The position numbers and the translations under genes are program-made. Below, piece after piece: positions 52,356-61,458 of a stretch of 64,000 nt of DNA; the first letter of the stretch is position 1; every line of letters starts with the position of its first letter. Source of the DNA: Lachnospiraceae bacterium. GTDB taxonomy: Bacteria > Bacillota > Clostridia > Lachnospirales > Lachnospiraceae. The notes below the pieces were generated by a model. The model did not search any database. It was not told the origin of the DNA and was given only the letters and a program-made list of their open reading frames with translations. The stretch lies in NCBI GenBank assembly GCA_022796795.1, contig JAAWJI010000020.1:1-64000 (forward strand), written 5' to 3'.

Positions 52356-53177
52356 TTACAGGGTAACATAGGGATTTTGCACTTCGTGGAAACGTCCCTG
52401 GTCCGCAGCCTGGGCAAAGCCCGGCTCCACAGGGATCTTTCCCAGCACCTTTAATCCCAGCTCTTTGGCCGCCTCATCCACATGACTTTCCCCAAATACA
52501 GAAATATGCTTTCCACAGTCTGGGCAGACCAGATAGGAATAATTCTCAATAATTCCCATAACAGGGATCTTCATCATCTCCGCCATGCCCAGAGCCTTCC
52601 TCACAATGAGCTGCACCAGATCCTGTGGGGAAGTCACCACTACAATGCCGTCCACAGGCAGAGACTGAAAAACGGTCAGAGGCACATCCCCGGTTCCCGG
52701 AGGCATATCTACCAGAAGGTAATCCAGCTCCCCCCAGCGCACATCGCTCCAGAATTGCTTGACCATATTGGCGATCACCGGCCCCCGCCAGATAACCGGA
52801 GAGCTCTCGTCAGGCAGCAGGAGGTTTACAGACATAAGGGCAATGCCGTTTTGCGTATAGGAAGGATCAATGCCCTCTTCGTCCGCCTGGGCTGGCCCAT
52901 GAACTCCATACATTTTCGGAATCGAAGGTCCCGTAATATCCGCGTCCAGGATTCCTACCTGGAATCCCTGCTTTGCCAGCTGATTTGCCATGGAGGCTGT
53001 TACCAGGGACTTGCCTACGCCGCCTTTGCCGCTGACCACGCCGATCACCTTCCCGATTTTACTGTCCTTGTTGGCATCCACCCGGAAATCCGCAGGTTTC
53101 TTCTTGCTGGGGCAGCCCTCGCAGCTGGACTTTTCACAGCTGCTGTTGCTGCATCCTCTCTCTTCCTTTTCTGCCAT
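52356..53177 (-). CDS. mrp: Mrp/NBP35-family iron-sulfur carrier ATPase (273 aa)
   Basis: Deviant Walker A GVVSGKGGVGKSLVTASMA, then GILDADITGPSIPKMYG, LLVDMPPGTGDVPLTVFQSL and VVVTSPQDLVQLIVRKALGM, all typical of ApbC/Mrp/NBP35. The C-terminal CPDCGKH (CxxC) is the bridging cluster site; the N-terminus has extra cysteines (CSNSSCEKSSCEGC) as in NBP35-like forms. It assembles and transfers [4Fe-4S] clusters, relevant with so many ferredoxins around. Start at 53177 with AAAGGAG. Confidence 0.92.
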   Translation of the reverse strand: MAEKEERGCSNSSCEKSSCEGCPSKKKPADFRVDANKDSKIGKVIGVVSGKGGVGKSLVTASMANQLAKQGFQVGILDADITGPSIPKMYGVHGPAQADEEGIDPSYTQNGIALMSVNLLLPDESSPVIWRGPVIANMVKQFWSDVRWGELDYLLVDMPPGTGDVPLTVFQSLPVDGIVVVTSPQDLVQLIVRKALGMAEMMKIPVMGIIENYSYLVCPDCGKHISVFGESHVDEAAKELGLKVLGKIPVEPGFAQAADQGRFHEVQNPYVTL

Positions 53178-53226
53178 TTCTTTCACACTCCTTTTTCCAA
53201 TCTCCATGTTCTATCTCTATATCTTT

Positions 53227-53333
53227 ATCTATTTTCCTCGTCCACCGAGGATATATTCCCTTCATCTATTTTCCTTGTCCACTGAGAGTATATTCCTTAT
53301 CTATCTTCCCTGTCCACCGAAAGCATTTTCTCT
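53227..53333. repeat. Three-copy tandem repeat (35-37 bp units) between trkH and mrp
   Basis: Units begin at 53227, 53264 and 53299, each starting ATCTAT(T/C)TTCC followed by TGTCCAC-GA and a TATATTCC-like end. Copies two and three carry several substitutions. On the minus strand the array lies in the 5' region of mrp. Such arrays can bind a regulator or reflect slippage; no coding content. Confidence 0.65.
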
Positions 53334-53427
53334 TCTGAGAGCCGCCCTGCTCTTGCCTTACGGTTTCCCTTTTTCCTGCTCGACCCGGGCAGTCTCCCAT
53401 GGACTTCCCTTTTTCCCCACAGCAGAC

Positions 53428-54873
53428 TCAGAACCGCTTGCGCCAGGTCTTGGGGGCAAACAGCATGAGAATGGGCAGGATCTCCAGACGCCCGATAAGC
53501 ATATCAAAGCTGAATACGATCTTGGAGAATGCGGAGAACTTATAAAAGTTCTGGGTGGGCCCTACCAGATTAATGCCTGGCCCCACATTGTTCAGGGTAG
53601 TCAACACTGAGCTGAAGCTGGTGGCAAAATCAAAGTTATCCACTGAGATCAAAAGCACTGATCCTGCCAGAATCAGAATATAGCAAATAATGTACACATA
53701 TACGCTGTGAATACTCTCATCCGGCACCCGCTTCCCGTCCAGCTTTACCACATTCACAGATTTGGGATGCAGGGTTTGGCGGATTTCCTTGGAAATGGTC
53801 TTAAACAATAAGATAATCCGGGACACCTTCATGCCGCCGCCTGTGGATCCTGCGCAGGCACCCACAATCATCAGAAGCAGAAAAATGCATTTGGAAAACT
53901 CCGGCCATATGTCAAAGTCCGCTGTGGCAAATCCTGTGGTGGTAATCACAGAAGCCACCTGGAAGGAGGCATAGCGGAAAGCCTTCAGAGGCGTCTCATA
54001 CAGGTGGGTAATGTTAATGGTAATGAGAGCAATGGCTCCGGCCACCACACCCAGATACACCCGCAGCTCCTCGCTCTTAAACACCTCCCGAAATTGCTTC
54101 AGCAGGATAAAAAAGTACAGGTTAAAGTTAATTCCGAACAGCAGCATAAATACGGTGATTACGCTGTCAATATAGGCGCTGTCATAAAATCCCACGCTGG
54201 TATTGCGGTTGGAGAAACCGCCGGTCCCTGCCGTACTGAAAGTGTGAACCACCGCGTCATACAGATTCATACCGCCTGCCAACAGGAACAAAACCTCTAA
54301 AACTGACAAAAACAGGTACATCCCATAGAGCAGCTTGGCCGTGGACTGAGCCTTGGGCACCAGCTTTTCACAGGTAGGCCCCGGCACCTCCGCCCGCATA
54401 AGGAACATAGAGCGCTTCTCCCCCAGAGGCACAATAGCCATGACAAAAACCAGCACTCCCATGCCGCCCACCCAGTGAGTCAGGCAGCGCCAGAAGTTCA
54501 TGCCCTTGGGCAGCGCCTCAATGTCCGATAAAATGGTGGAGCCTGTGGTAGTAAAGCCGGAGACCGTCTCAAAGTAGGCATCCACATAGCTGGGAATACT
54601 CCCGGAAATATAAAAGGGCAGGGCTCCAAACAAAGACCAGAGGATCCACGCCAATGCCACGATTACAAACCCTTCCTTGGCGTAAATCGTATTGTTTTTC
54701 GGCCTTCGGAAGGACAATAACAAAGACAATAGCAGCAAAGACACTGCCGTGGCAAAAAAGATCAGCCAGGTCTCCTCCCGGTAAACAGCCGACACCAGAC
54801 AGGGAATCAGCAGAAGCACACCCTCTACACCTAACATTTTCCCCATCATGTAAATAATCATTCTATAATTCAT
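53428..54873 (-). CDS. trkH: Trk/Ktr-type potassium uptake protein, membrane subunit TrkH (481 aa)
   Basis: Potassium translocating subunit with four membrane-pore-membrane repeats. The four selectivity-filter loops are visible: ETVSGFTTTGSTI, FSTAGTGGFS, VITTTGFATAD and TTLNNVGPGIN, together with CLTHWVGGMGVLVFVMAIVP and ACAGSTGGGMKVSRI. Full length. It starts 16 bp after trkA (RBS GAGGGGAAG), so the two are co-expressed. Confidence 0.95.
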   Translation of the reverse strand: MNYRMIIYMMGKMLGVEGVLLLIPCLVSAVYREETWLIFFATAVSLLLLSLLLSFRRPKNNTIYAKEGFVIVALAWILWSLFGALPFYISGSIPSYVDAYFETVSGFTTTGSTILSDIEALPKGMNFWRCLTHWVGGMGVLVFVMAIVPLGEKRSMFLMRAEVPGPTCEKLVPKAQSTAKLLYGMYLFLSVLEVLFLLAGGMNLYDAVVHTFSTAGTGGFSNRNTSVGFYDSAYIDSVITVFMLLFGINFNLYFFILLKQFREVFKSEELRVYLGVVAGAIALITINITHLYETPLKAFRYASFQVASVITTTGFATADFDIWPEFSKCIFLLLMIVGACAGSTGGGMKVSRIILLFKTISKEIRQTLHPKSVNVVKLDGKRVPDESIHSVYVYIICYILILAGSVLLISVDNFDFATSFSSVLTTLNNVGPGINLVGPTQNFYKFSAFSKIVFSFDMLIGRLEILPILMLFAPKTWRKRF

Positions 54874-54889
54874 GACAGCTTCCCCTCAC

Positions 54890-56248
54890 CTATGCCAGAA
54901 TATCCTTCAGATCTTCCATCATCCGGCCCTTGCAGATGACAATCACACTGTCTCCCACCTCCAGCGTATCATTACCACCGGGGATAATGATCTGCCTTCC
55001 CCGCACAATGCAGGCCACCAGATGGTTCTCCCGAATGGGCAGATCCCGCAGGGGAATTCCTGTGTAAGAGGTCTTTTCCCGAATCAAAAACTCCAGGGCC
55101 TCCACCTTATCGTCAATGAGACGGTACATGGTTTCCACATTGGCGCTACCCATGGAATTCTTCATGGCGCGCACATAGCTGAGCACCATGTTGGCCGTCA
55201 CATTTTTGGCGGAAACCACGCTCTCCATGCCCATCTCCTTCACCATCTCCTGCAATCCCTCCTCATTGATCTTGGTGATCACCTTGGAGACCTGCCGGGT
55301 CCTGGCGTACATGGACATAATTATATTTTCCTCGTCAATACCCGTAAGCGCCACAAAGGCATCTGCATTGTCCAGCCCCTCTTCCTCCAGAAGGCTGTGG
55401 TCCGAAGCATTTCCGTGGATTATGGTAGCCTTGGGCAAAAGCTCGCACAGCTCCTCGCAACGGGTCTGATTCTGTTCAATGATCTTCACCTGCATTCCCA
55501 GGGGGGTAAGCCTGGTGGCCAGATAGTAGGCCGTGCGCCCGCCTCCGCAGACCATCACTGTCTTCACCCGGTTTTTCCTGGTTCCCAGCGTCTTGAAAAA
55601 CCGTTCAATTTCTTTGTGAGACGCGGCTACGTGAATCTTGTCCCCGGCCTTCAGCACAAAATTTCCGTCAGGGATGAAAACCTGCTGCTCTCTCTGCACT
55701 GCACAAATCAGCATTTTGATCTGATACTTCCGATACAGCTCCACCAGAGACAGATCCGCCATCCGGCTGTCTGGTCCCAGGCTCACCTCCACCAGCTCCA
55801 CCCGGCCCTTGACAAAGGTCTCGATCTTGGCCGCAGAAGGGAAGATCAATACCCGGGAGATCTCCTCCGCCAGCACCTGATCCGGATTCACCGCAAGACT
55901 CAGCTTTAAATCCTCCCGCAAAAGATGAATCTGTTGAAAGTAAAGGGGATTGCGCACCCGGGCAATGGTCTGCTTTGCCCCCAGCCTTTTTGCCAACAGG
56001 CAGCAGAACATATTCAGCTCGTCCGTGGAAGCGCAGGCAATAACCAGATCCGCCTCCGGCACCCCGGCCTGTTTTTGAATCTCCGCACTGGCTCCATTTC
56101 CCACAATGCAGGAAATATCCAGCTCATTGATGGAATTTTTCAGCTTCTGCTCACTCTGGTCAATCAGAACCACATTGTCACTTTCCTCCGACAGCTGCCG
56201 GACAATCTTGTGTCCCACCTTGCCATCGCCTATAATCACGATATTCAT
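54890..56248 (-). CDS. trkA: Trk system potassium uptake protein TrkA (452 aa)
   Basis: Cytosolic gating subunit with two RCK units. The first begins IVIIGDGKVGHKIVRQL with VLIDQSE (Rossmann fold, adenine nucleotide site) and the second VMVCGGGRTAYYLATRL, each followed by a TrkA-C domain (LVEVSLGPDSRMADLSL; TSYTGIPLRDLPIRENHLVACI). It binds NAD(H)/ATP/ADP and opens or closes the TrkH pore. Full-length double form. RBS AGGAG. Confidence 0.96.
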   Translation of the reverse strand: MNIVIIGDGKVGHKIVRQLSEESDNVVLIDQSEQKLKNSINELDISCIVGNGASAEIQKQAGVPEADLVIACASTDELNMFCCLLAKRLGAKQTIARVRNPLYFQQIHLLREDLKLSLAVNPDQVLAEEISRVLIFPSAAKIETFVKGRVELVEVSLGPDSRMADLSLVELYRKYQIKMLICAVQREQQVFIPDGNFVLKAGDKIHVAASHKEIERFFKTLGTRKNRVKTVMVCGGGRTAYYLATRLTPLGMQVKIIEQNQTRCEELCELLPKATIIHGNASDHSLLEEEGLDNADAFVALTGIDEENIIMSMYARTRQVSKVITKINEEGLQEMVKEMGMESVVSAKNVTANMVLSYVRAMKNSMGSANVETMYRLIDDKVEALEFLIREKTSYTGIPLRDLPIRENHLVACIVRGRQIIIPGGNDTLEVGDSVIVICKGRMMEDLKDILA

Positions 56249-56318
56249 ACGGTTTCTCCTGTATAGCCAGTTTTTACTAAACAGATATTATAGCACAGCT
56301 TCCGGAAAATGTCCATTT

Positions 56319-56780
56319 TTACGTTCTTCGAAACCGATCTACCTCAAAATGCTCCATGGTTTTCAGACAGCTGACGATCTGGCGATACTTTTCTTTTGTA
56401 TTTCCAGCAGAAAGCGTAATGTCCAGAGACGCCGCTATGCTCTCCAGCAGCTGATCATCCGCATACCCCTCCCAGCACTGAAACAATTCCAGCTTGTCCC
56501 GATAGGATTCCGCATCCAGAAACCGCACCAGCATGGGATTCACCTCCGTAGGCGCTTCCACCTTCTCAAACCGGTATTTTTGCTGAACATCCGGGTATTT
56601 CTCCCGGTCCACCTCACTGACAAACATGTCATAGGGCCGGATCCAGATCCCTCCGTCTCCGTACTGCGCCTCATAGACCACCATTTTCTCTCCTGTCTCT
56701 GAGTGTGTACCCACGGCTACAATCTGGTACAATCTGTCTTTAAAATGTCTGTAGTATTCTCCTGCTTTTATATCTCTCAT
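56319..56780 (-). CDS. DUF1653 domain-containing protein (153 aa)
   Basis: The N-terminal DUF1653 unit is clear: IKAGEYYRHFKDRLYQIVAVGTHSETGEKMVVYEAQYGDGGIWIRPYDMFVSEVDREKYP. The C-terminal part (about 75-153) is charged and helical, FLDAESYRDKLELFQCWEGYADDQLLESIA, and is common in clostridial homologues. Function unknown. I start at 56780 (MRDIKAGEYY) with GAGGAG 9 bp upstream. Confidence 0.88.
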   Translation of the reverse strand: MRDIKAGEYYRHFKDRLYQIVAVGTHSETGEKMVVYEAQYGDGGIWIRPYDMFVSEVDREKYPDVQQKYRFEKVEAPTEVNPMLVRFLDAESYRDKLELFQCWEGYADDQLLESIAASLDITLSAGNTKEKYRQIVSCLKTMEHFEVDRFRRT

Positions 56781-56931
56781 ACGATTCACTCCTCTTTTCG
56801 GTCCTTCTGTTTCCACGGCCTGTCTTTTATTATAGCAAGACGTCCCTGCATTTTCCAGCCCTTTCCACCGCCCCTTAAGACATTTTTCGACATGCATCAA
56901 AAGCTTTCTATAGGACCAGAAACGCCTCCTG

Positions 56932-57381
56932 TCACTCCTGGGGCAGCACAGAGATATCATTTTTCACTGTTGACAACACATAAAGGGTCTTCGTCCAGGA
57001 TACCCCGGCCATCTGCTTAATATCCTGATGCACAGTTTCCAGACTGTAAGAGGAATTGGTGACTACTTTCAAAAGATAATCCACATCCCCGGCAATATAA
57101 TAGCATTCCGCTACGTTGGGGTGCTGCGTTACCTCCTTTGCAAAGGCCTCCCCATACTTGGGATGCTCCAGGCGGATGGAGATGAATACGGTCAGGTCAT
57201 TGCCCAGCTGTTTCTCGTCCAATATCACCGTATATCGCTGAATCATTCCCTTTTGCTCCATCTTCCGAATCCGCTCGATCACAGCGGAAACCGAAAGATT
57301 GATGGTCTGGCTGATCATAGAAGCTGTCTGCCTTGAATTTTCTTTCAGGCATTTTAAAATGTTCAAATCAATCTTATCCAT
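56932..57381 (-). CDS. Lrp/AsnC-family transcriptional regulator (149 aa)
   Basis: N-terminal winged HTH (DLNILKCLKENSRQTASMISQTINLSVSAVIERIRKMEQKGMIQ) and C-terminal RAM/AsnC ligand-binding domain (VFISIRLEHPKYGEAFAKEV, NVAECYYIAGDVDYLLKVV). Feast/famine regulators bind amino acids and form octamers. GAGAGG before the ATG. Its target is not evident; it stands alone. Confidence 0.93.
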   Translation of the reverse strand: MDKIDLNILKCLKENSRQTASMISQTINLSVSAVIERIRKMEQKGMIQRYTVILDEKQLGNDLTVFISIRLEHPKYGEAFAKEVTQHPNVAECYYIAGDVDYLLKVVTNSSYSLETVHQDIKQMAGVSWTKTLYVLSTVKNDISVLPQE

Positions 57382-57427
57382 TTTACACCTCTCTCCTAAA
57401 TCAAAATAAAACGTCCAAACAACAACG

Positions 57428-57453
57428 CGCTATTTCCTGTAAAGTGAGAAAAA
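57428..57453. repeat. Second copy of the 26-nt interspersed repeat
   Basis: CGCTATTTCCTGTAAAGT then GAGAAAAA matches 23011-23036 with three mismatches. Here too it sits next to a terminator-like hairpin. Confidence 0.5.
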
Positions 57454-57482
57454 GACAGCCTGCTTTCGCAAACTGCCTTGTC
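57454..57482 (-). terminator. Imperfect terminator-like hairpin
   Basis: Minus-strand GACAAGGCAG and CAGGCTGTC pair imperfectly, followed by TTTTTC. It could end transcription of the small gene at 57539-57760. Confidence 0.4.
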
Positions 57483-57538
57483 CACTTTTCTTGTAATTCA
57501 TCATACCAAAGAAAATATTTTTTGTCCAGCTATATTTT

Positions 57539-57760
57539 TCACAAATTTTTATGGAGTCTCTCCATAAAATCTTCATAAAGTTCCTCTGGAGTCTTTTCCT
57601 CTTGGGGCATGTCAGGAACCAGCTCCTGAGCCTGTTCTTCCTGCCGGACTGCTTCTGCCTCCAGTTCTTCCCATATTTTGTCTGCTGCAATCTTCAACCT
57701 TTTATTCCACCCATTCCTCTGCTCTTTTAAAGTATTATTCCCATTTATCCACTTGAGCAT
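57539..57760 (-). CDS. Small acidic helical hypothetical protein (73 aa)
   Basis: The frame MLKWINGNNTLKEQRNGWNK continues as a Glu/Gln/Lys-rich helix (IWEELEAEAVRQEEQAQELV) and ends MERLHKNL. No family recognised. The ribosome binding site is weak (only GCGGG directly before the ATG), so the start or the gene itself is doubtful; support comes from the terminator-like hairpin downstream and amphipathic composition. Confidence 0.4.
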   Translation of the reverse strand: MLKWINGNNTLKEQRNGWNKRLKIAADKIWEELEAEAVRQEEQAQELVPDMPQEEKTPEELYEDFMERLHKNL

Positions 57761-57954
57761 CCCGCAATCTCATATTTTGGGAAGGGCGGACTTTATAGAT
57801 TGTCTGCCAAAGCTTATTATAGAATAATTTTCAAATTTTGCAACACATTAAAACAGAAAATAATCATTTTAGATAATTTTCGTTGACTTTTTGTATCCTA
57901 ATATTTGCTTCCTGTTATAATCGGTATACATTCTTAAGGTGGGGAGGTTTGCAT

Positions 57955-58350
57955 ATGTCTGAATTTCATATTGCTGAAAATTTAAAACGACTGCGTACCT
58001 TCCACGGATACCGTCAACAGGATATCAGTGAAAAACTAAATATCTCCCGACAGGCATACTCCAACTATGAACGGGGTACCAGGCTTCCAGATCTGGAAAC
58101 CGCTTCTAAGCTTGCCCGCTTCTACAACATTCCTCTGGATCGTCTGGCCCACGCCAAGGATCCGGCTGGTATCATTGCCGAATCTGACTCCCATCTTCAT
58201 CTGGCCCTCACTCCTGTGGGAAGCACCATTCGCATGAATGGTCCGGATGCGAAAATGTTCCTCTCCTATAAGCAACTGTCAGAGCCTTTGCAGAAGGAAG
58301 TCCGGGCTTTCGTGAAATTTAAAAAGACGCAGCAGGAATTGGAGGACTGA
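57955..58350 (+). CDS. XRE-family helix-turn-helix regulator (131 aa)
   Basis: N-terminal HTH_3 domain: IAENLKRLRTFHGYRQQDISEKLNISRQAYSNYERGTRLPDLETASKLARFYNIPLDRLA. The C-terminal half (about 75-131) has LSYKQLSEPLQKEVRAFVKFKK, a short helix that may dimerise. Start at ATG 57955 after GGGGAGG; TATAAT lies at 57916-57921. Monocistronic. Target unknown. Confidence 0.9.
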   Translation: MSEFHIAENLKRLRTFHGYRQQDISEKLNISRQAYSNYERGTRLPDLETASKLARFYNIPLDRLAHAKDPAGIIAESDSHLHLALTPVGSTIRMNGPDAKMFLSYKQLSEPLQKEVRAFVKFKKTQQELED

Positions 58351-58486
58351 CTGTCACTCATTCCTAATATCTTATCATCAAAACCACTGTTCCCCGTGCG
58401 CGAACCGAAAGTAAAATATATACTTCCGGACACCGCTATAATATATACGATTATTCCCCTCTCTTTCATGTTTATATCATACGCAA

Positions 58487-58533
58487 GGAGCTGTGAAAAA
58501 ATGCGGCAGGTTTCCGCTATTTATCACAGCTCC
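58487..58533. terminator. Terminator after pyrC (bidirectional)
   Basis: GGAGCTGTGA (58487-58496) and TCACAGCTCC (58524-58533) form a 10-bp perfect stem with an inner GCGG/CCGC pair; T- and A-rich flanks on both sides. Thirteen bp past the pyrC stop. Confidence 0.75.
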
Positions 58534-58546
58534 TTTATTGATTTCC

Positions 58547-59839
58547 CTAGAATTCTTTAAGCTTATACACAATCCGGCCCCCGCAGATGGTAGCGTGAAC
58601 CCGGCCGTACAAGGTACTCCCTGTAAAGGGGGAGTTGGACGCCCTGGAATAAAAGCTCTCCACCTGCCAGGCTTCCTCCTCAGCAAAGAGCACCAGATCC
58701 GCCGGGGCTCCCGGGCAGATCCCAGGCGTTTCCAGTCCATAAAGCCGGGCCGGATTTACGCTCATCTTTCTCATCAGCTCCTCCAAAGACAGGTATCCTG
58801 GCCGAACCAGATTGGTGATCCCCAAAGCCAGGGCAGTTTCCAGCCCGATAATCCCACTGGGAGCTTCTGTAAATGGTCTCTCCTTTTCTTCCCTGCTGTG
58901 AGGCGCATGATCTGTGGCGATCACATCAATGGTTCCATCCTGAAGTCCCCGGATCAGCGCCTGCCGGTCCTCCTCTGTCCGAAGAGGGGGATTCATCTTT
59001 GCCAGGCTTCCATACTGCAGCACCGCCTCCTGGGTCAGGGAAAAATGATGGGGCGTGGCTTCCGCAAACACCGAGGCTCCTGCTTCCTTTGCCCGGCGCA
59101 CCAGCTCCACGGAGCGTGCCGAGCTGATATGCTGAATCACCACCTTGCAGCCCGTCTCCAGGGCCAGGCGGCAGTCCCGCTCCACCAGCACGTCCTCCGC
59201 CTCATGGGGAGAGCCCGAAAGTCCAAGCTTCCGGGACACTTCCCCACGATGAATGCCGTTCTGGGCAATCAGCCTGGGATCCTCCTCGTGAAAGCTTACG
59301 GGAAGCCCAAGCTTCCGGGCCGCCTCCATGGCGCGGCGCACAAGTCCCTCATCCAGCAAGGGCTTTCCGTCATCTGTAAAGCCTGCGGCGCCAGCTGCCT
59401 TCAAAGCCTCCAGGTCCGTCAGCTCTTTGCCCTTCAGATCCTTTGTCAAAGCCCCGCAGGTCAAGACATGAATCCCGGTCTCTTCCCCCCGCTTCAGCAC
59501 AGAGCGCAAGATTTCCGGCGTATCCGCCACCGGTTCTGTATTGGCCATACACACCACCCGGGTAAATCCCCCGGCCGCAGCGGCCCGGGCTCCTGTGAAA
59601 ATATCCTCCTTGTAAGTGAATCCCGGATCCCGAAAATGCACATGCACATCCATCAACCCTGGCGCGCACACTAATCCCCTGCCATCAAGCTCCAGAAGCT
59701 CTTCTTGCCCTTCCCTTCCAGGCTCCAGTATCCCGGGCTCTGCCATTCTGGCAATGCGCCCTTCTCTCAGCTCCAGATCCAGAACCTGATCCAAACGGCT
59801 TTCCGGATCCAAAACCCGGATTTCTCTGATTCGTATCAT
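58547..59839 (-). CDS. pyrC: Dihydroorotase, type I (430 aa)
   Basis: Zinc amidohydrolase of pyrimidine synthesis: cyclises carbamoyl aspartate to dihydroorotate. Metal motif GLMDVHVHFRDPGFTYKEDI (HxH and the RDPG of dihydroorotases), GFTDDGKPL, VSFHEEDPRL, IQHISSARSVELVR (His), HHFSL (His) and DVIATDHAPHSREEKERPF (catalytic Asp). Length as in type I bacterial PyrC. No other pyr gene is adjacent; the gene may be transcribed alone. Confidence 0.95.
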   Translation of the reverse strand: MIRIREIRVLDPESRLDQVLDLELREGRIARMAEPGILEPGREGQEELLELDGRGLVCAPGLMDVHVHFRDPGFTYKEDIFTGARAAAAGGFTRVVCMANTEPVADTPEILRSVLKRGEETGIHVLTCGALTKDLKGKELTDLEALKAAGAAGFTDDGKPLLDEGLVRRAMEAARKLGLPVSFHEEDPRLIAQNGIHRGEVSRKLGLSGSPHEAEDVLVERDCRLALETGCKVVIQHISSARSVELVRRAKEAGASVFAEATPHHFSLTQEAVLQYGSLAKMNPPLRTEEDRQALIRGLQDGTIDVIATDHAPHSREEKERPFTEAPSGIIGLETALALGITNLVRPGYLSLEELMRKMSVNPARLYGLETPGICPGAPADLVLFAEEEAWQVESFYSRASNSPFTGSTLYGRVHATICGGRIVYKLKEF

Positions 59840-59912
59840 CGTTTATCTTCTCCCTTGCCTTTCCACATCGTACCGAAAGCTTTCCGGCTTCCATGGTAAA
59901 ATTTTACCCGAT

Positions 59913-61310
59913 TCACTGGGCTTTTCGCGTCTCGTTGGCATATTCCACAAAGCTGTTGGAGGCCGCCTTGGCTCCGTATTCCCCGTTCAACACCTCAGAA
60001 ATCATCTGATACCAGTAAACCCGCATGGCCTCAAACCCCTGGACCTTCTGGTAATAGGGTCCGCTGTAGGGGGTTAAAGCCTCATAAAACAGAGCCTGCT
60101 CATTTCCCTGGTACACGTCCCCCAGGGATCTGGACACTGGAAACGCGCCGGTATGGGCCACATGGGAGGCCGCCTCCTCCCCGTTGCAGATAAACTCCAG
60201 GAAATATTGGGCTGCTTCTGCCCTGACCTCGTCATTGTTCTGGAATATACAAAAGCCATTCATGATATATTCCAGTACCGGCGTTCCATCCTGGGAGGGA
60301 TAGGGCATCTCCACCACCTCAATGCCACGCTCCTCCAGGGCAGCCTGATTGCTGATGGCCTGGGGCAGGCTCCACAGCAGGGTATAGGAGGATTCTCCTT
60401 CCACAAACTGCTGTACAGACTCTGCTCCCGTAACGCCGGAGCCATTGATCATCCAGCCTGCGTCCACCCAATCCTTTGCTTTCTGAAGCGCGGCTGCGGC
60501 TCCTTCGCCCTGGAAAGCATAGGCGCTCATATCCGCATTCATCAGGGGCGCGTCATAGAGATTCGTCAAAAAAGAGCGGGTGGCATAGTCTCCGGCCACA
60601 CCGGAGCAAAAGAGCATTCCTGCCTTAAATCCAGAATTATTCAGTTTTTCCAACACCTGTCCAAAGGTATCCGTATCCCAGGTGCGGGCTCCCTCCCGGT
60701 TCAAAAGCTCCATGGCCCCACAGGTTTCCAGCATTTCCTTATTAAAAGCCATAACATAATTCATCATGCTCAGGGGATACATGACATAGCTGTCCTCATA
60801 CCTGCAGGCTGACAGAATCTCCGGACTCACCAGATCCTCCTGCCTCTCTGGCGTAAACAAGGGCTCCAGGTTCCTGAGCACCCCCTTTCTGGCATAGTCC
60901 TGAATCCGCCCCGGCTCATCAAAGAGAATATCCGGCATAGCTCCTGCCTCAATGGCCTCCTTCACCCGGGCCGGGCCGTTTTCATAGTCCAGCACCTCCA
61001 CATTGACCCGGATATTGGGGTAGTACTGCTGAAACCGGGCAATGATCTCCTGCTCATAGGTTTCTGCCGCTCCCTCCTCCTGCACAAAAATAGGATAGGT
61101 CCACCAGGTGATCTCCGCCTCCAGCTCTGACAACACCGTAACTGGCTGTTCCTCTGATTCCGGGGGCTGCTCTGGTTCTTCCTGTTCCTTATCCAGCTCC
61201 TCCTCTAGCTGAAGGTCCGGCTCTTTTTTTGGCTCTTCCTTTTTTTGGCATCCGGTTGGCGCCATAGTCAGCACCAGACAGGCTGCTACGACTCTCCAGA
61301 ATTTTCTCAT
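59913..61310 (-). CDS. Extracellular solute-binding lipoprotein, family 1 (465 aa)
   Basis: Signal MRKFWRVVAACLVLTMAPTGC with a somewhat weak lipobox (PTGC), then a long Glu/Pro/Lys linker (about 22-60). The mature protein has the sugar-binding-protein pattern: EITWWTYPIFVQEEG, EIIARFQQYYPNIRVNVEVLDYENGPARVKEAIEAGAMPDILFDEPGRIQDYA and YSVMYPLSMMNYVMAFNKEM-like hinge segments. Such proteins feed carbohydrate ABC importers (CUT1), but no permease or ATPase is nearby, so it must use a remote or shared importer. Confidence 0.85.
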   Translation of the reverse strand: MRKFWRVVAACLVLTMAPTGCQKKEEPKKEPDLQLEEELDKEQEEPEQPPESEEQPVTVLSELEAEITWWTYPIFVQEEGAAETYEQEIIARFQQYYPNIRVNVEVLDYENGPARVKEAIEAGAMPDILFDEPGRIQDYARKGVLRNLEPLFTPERQEDLVSPEILSACRYEDSYVMYPLSMMNYVMAFNKEMLETCGAMELLNREGARTWDTDTFGQVLEKLNNSGFKAGMLFCSGVAGDYATRSFLTNLYDAPLMNADMSAYAFQGEGAAAALQKAKDWVDAGWMINGSGVTGAESVQQFVEGESSYTLLWSLPQAISNQAALEERGIEVVEMPYPSQDGTPVLEYIMNGFCIFQNNDEVRAEAAQYFLEFICNGEEAASHVAHTGAFPVSRSLGDVYQGNEQALFYEALTPYSGPYYQKVQGFEAMRVYWYQMISEVLNGEYGAKAASNSFVEYANETRKAQ

Positions 61311-61395
61311 AAATGCCTCCTCTCACACACTGCTCATTTCCTACGTGCACATCTTACCATAAACCCACCTTTTTTTTCAATACTTCCTTATTTTA

Positions 61396-61424
61396 TTGAC
61401 AGGCTTTCGACAAAAAAGTACAAT
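61396..61424 (+). promoter_or_regulatory. Promoter of the E2-like gene
   Basis: Consensus TTGACA (61396-61401) and TACAAT (61419-61424), 17-bp spacer, 34 bp before the ATG. It shows that the longer frame starting at 61396 is not coding. Confidence 0.75.
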
Positions 61425-61458
61425 AAACCTATCAAATGAGAGGGGATTTTACCACATT

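Noticed and set aside
53227..53333. CRISPR array
   Set aside because: Only three imperfect units with no unique spacers and no cas genes in the window.
57430..57690. 86-codon minus-strand frame
   Set aside because: It overlaps the 73-aa candidate in another frame, is Arg/Lys/Trp-rich and ends inside the interspersed repeat.
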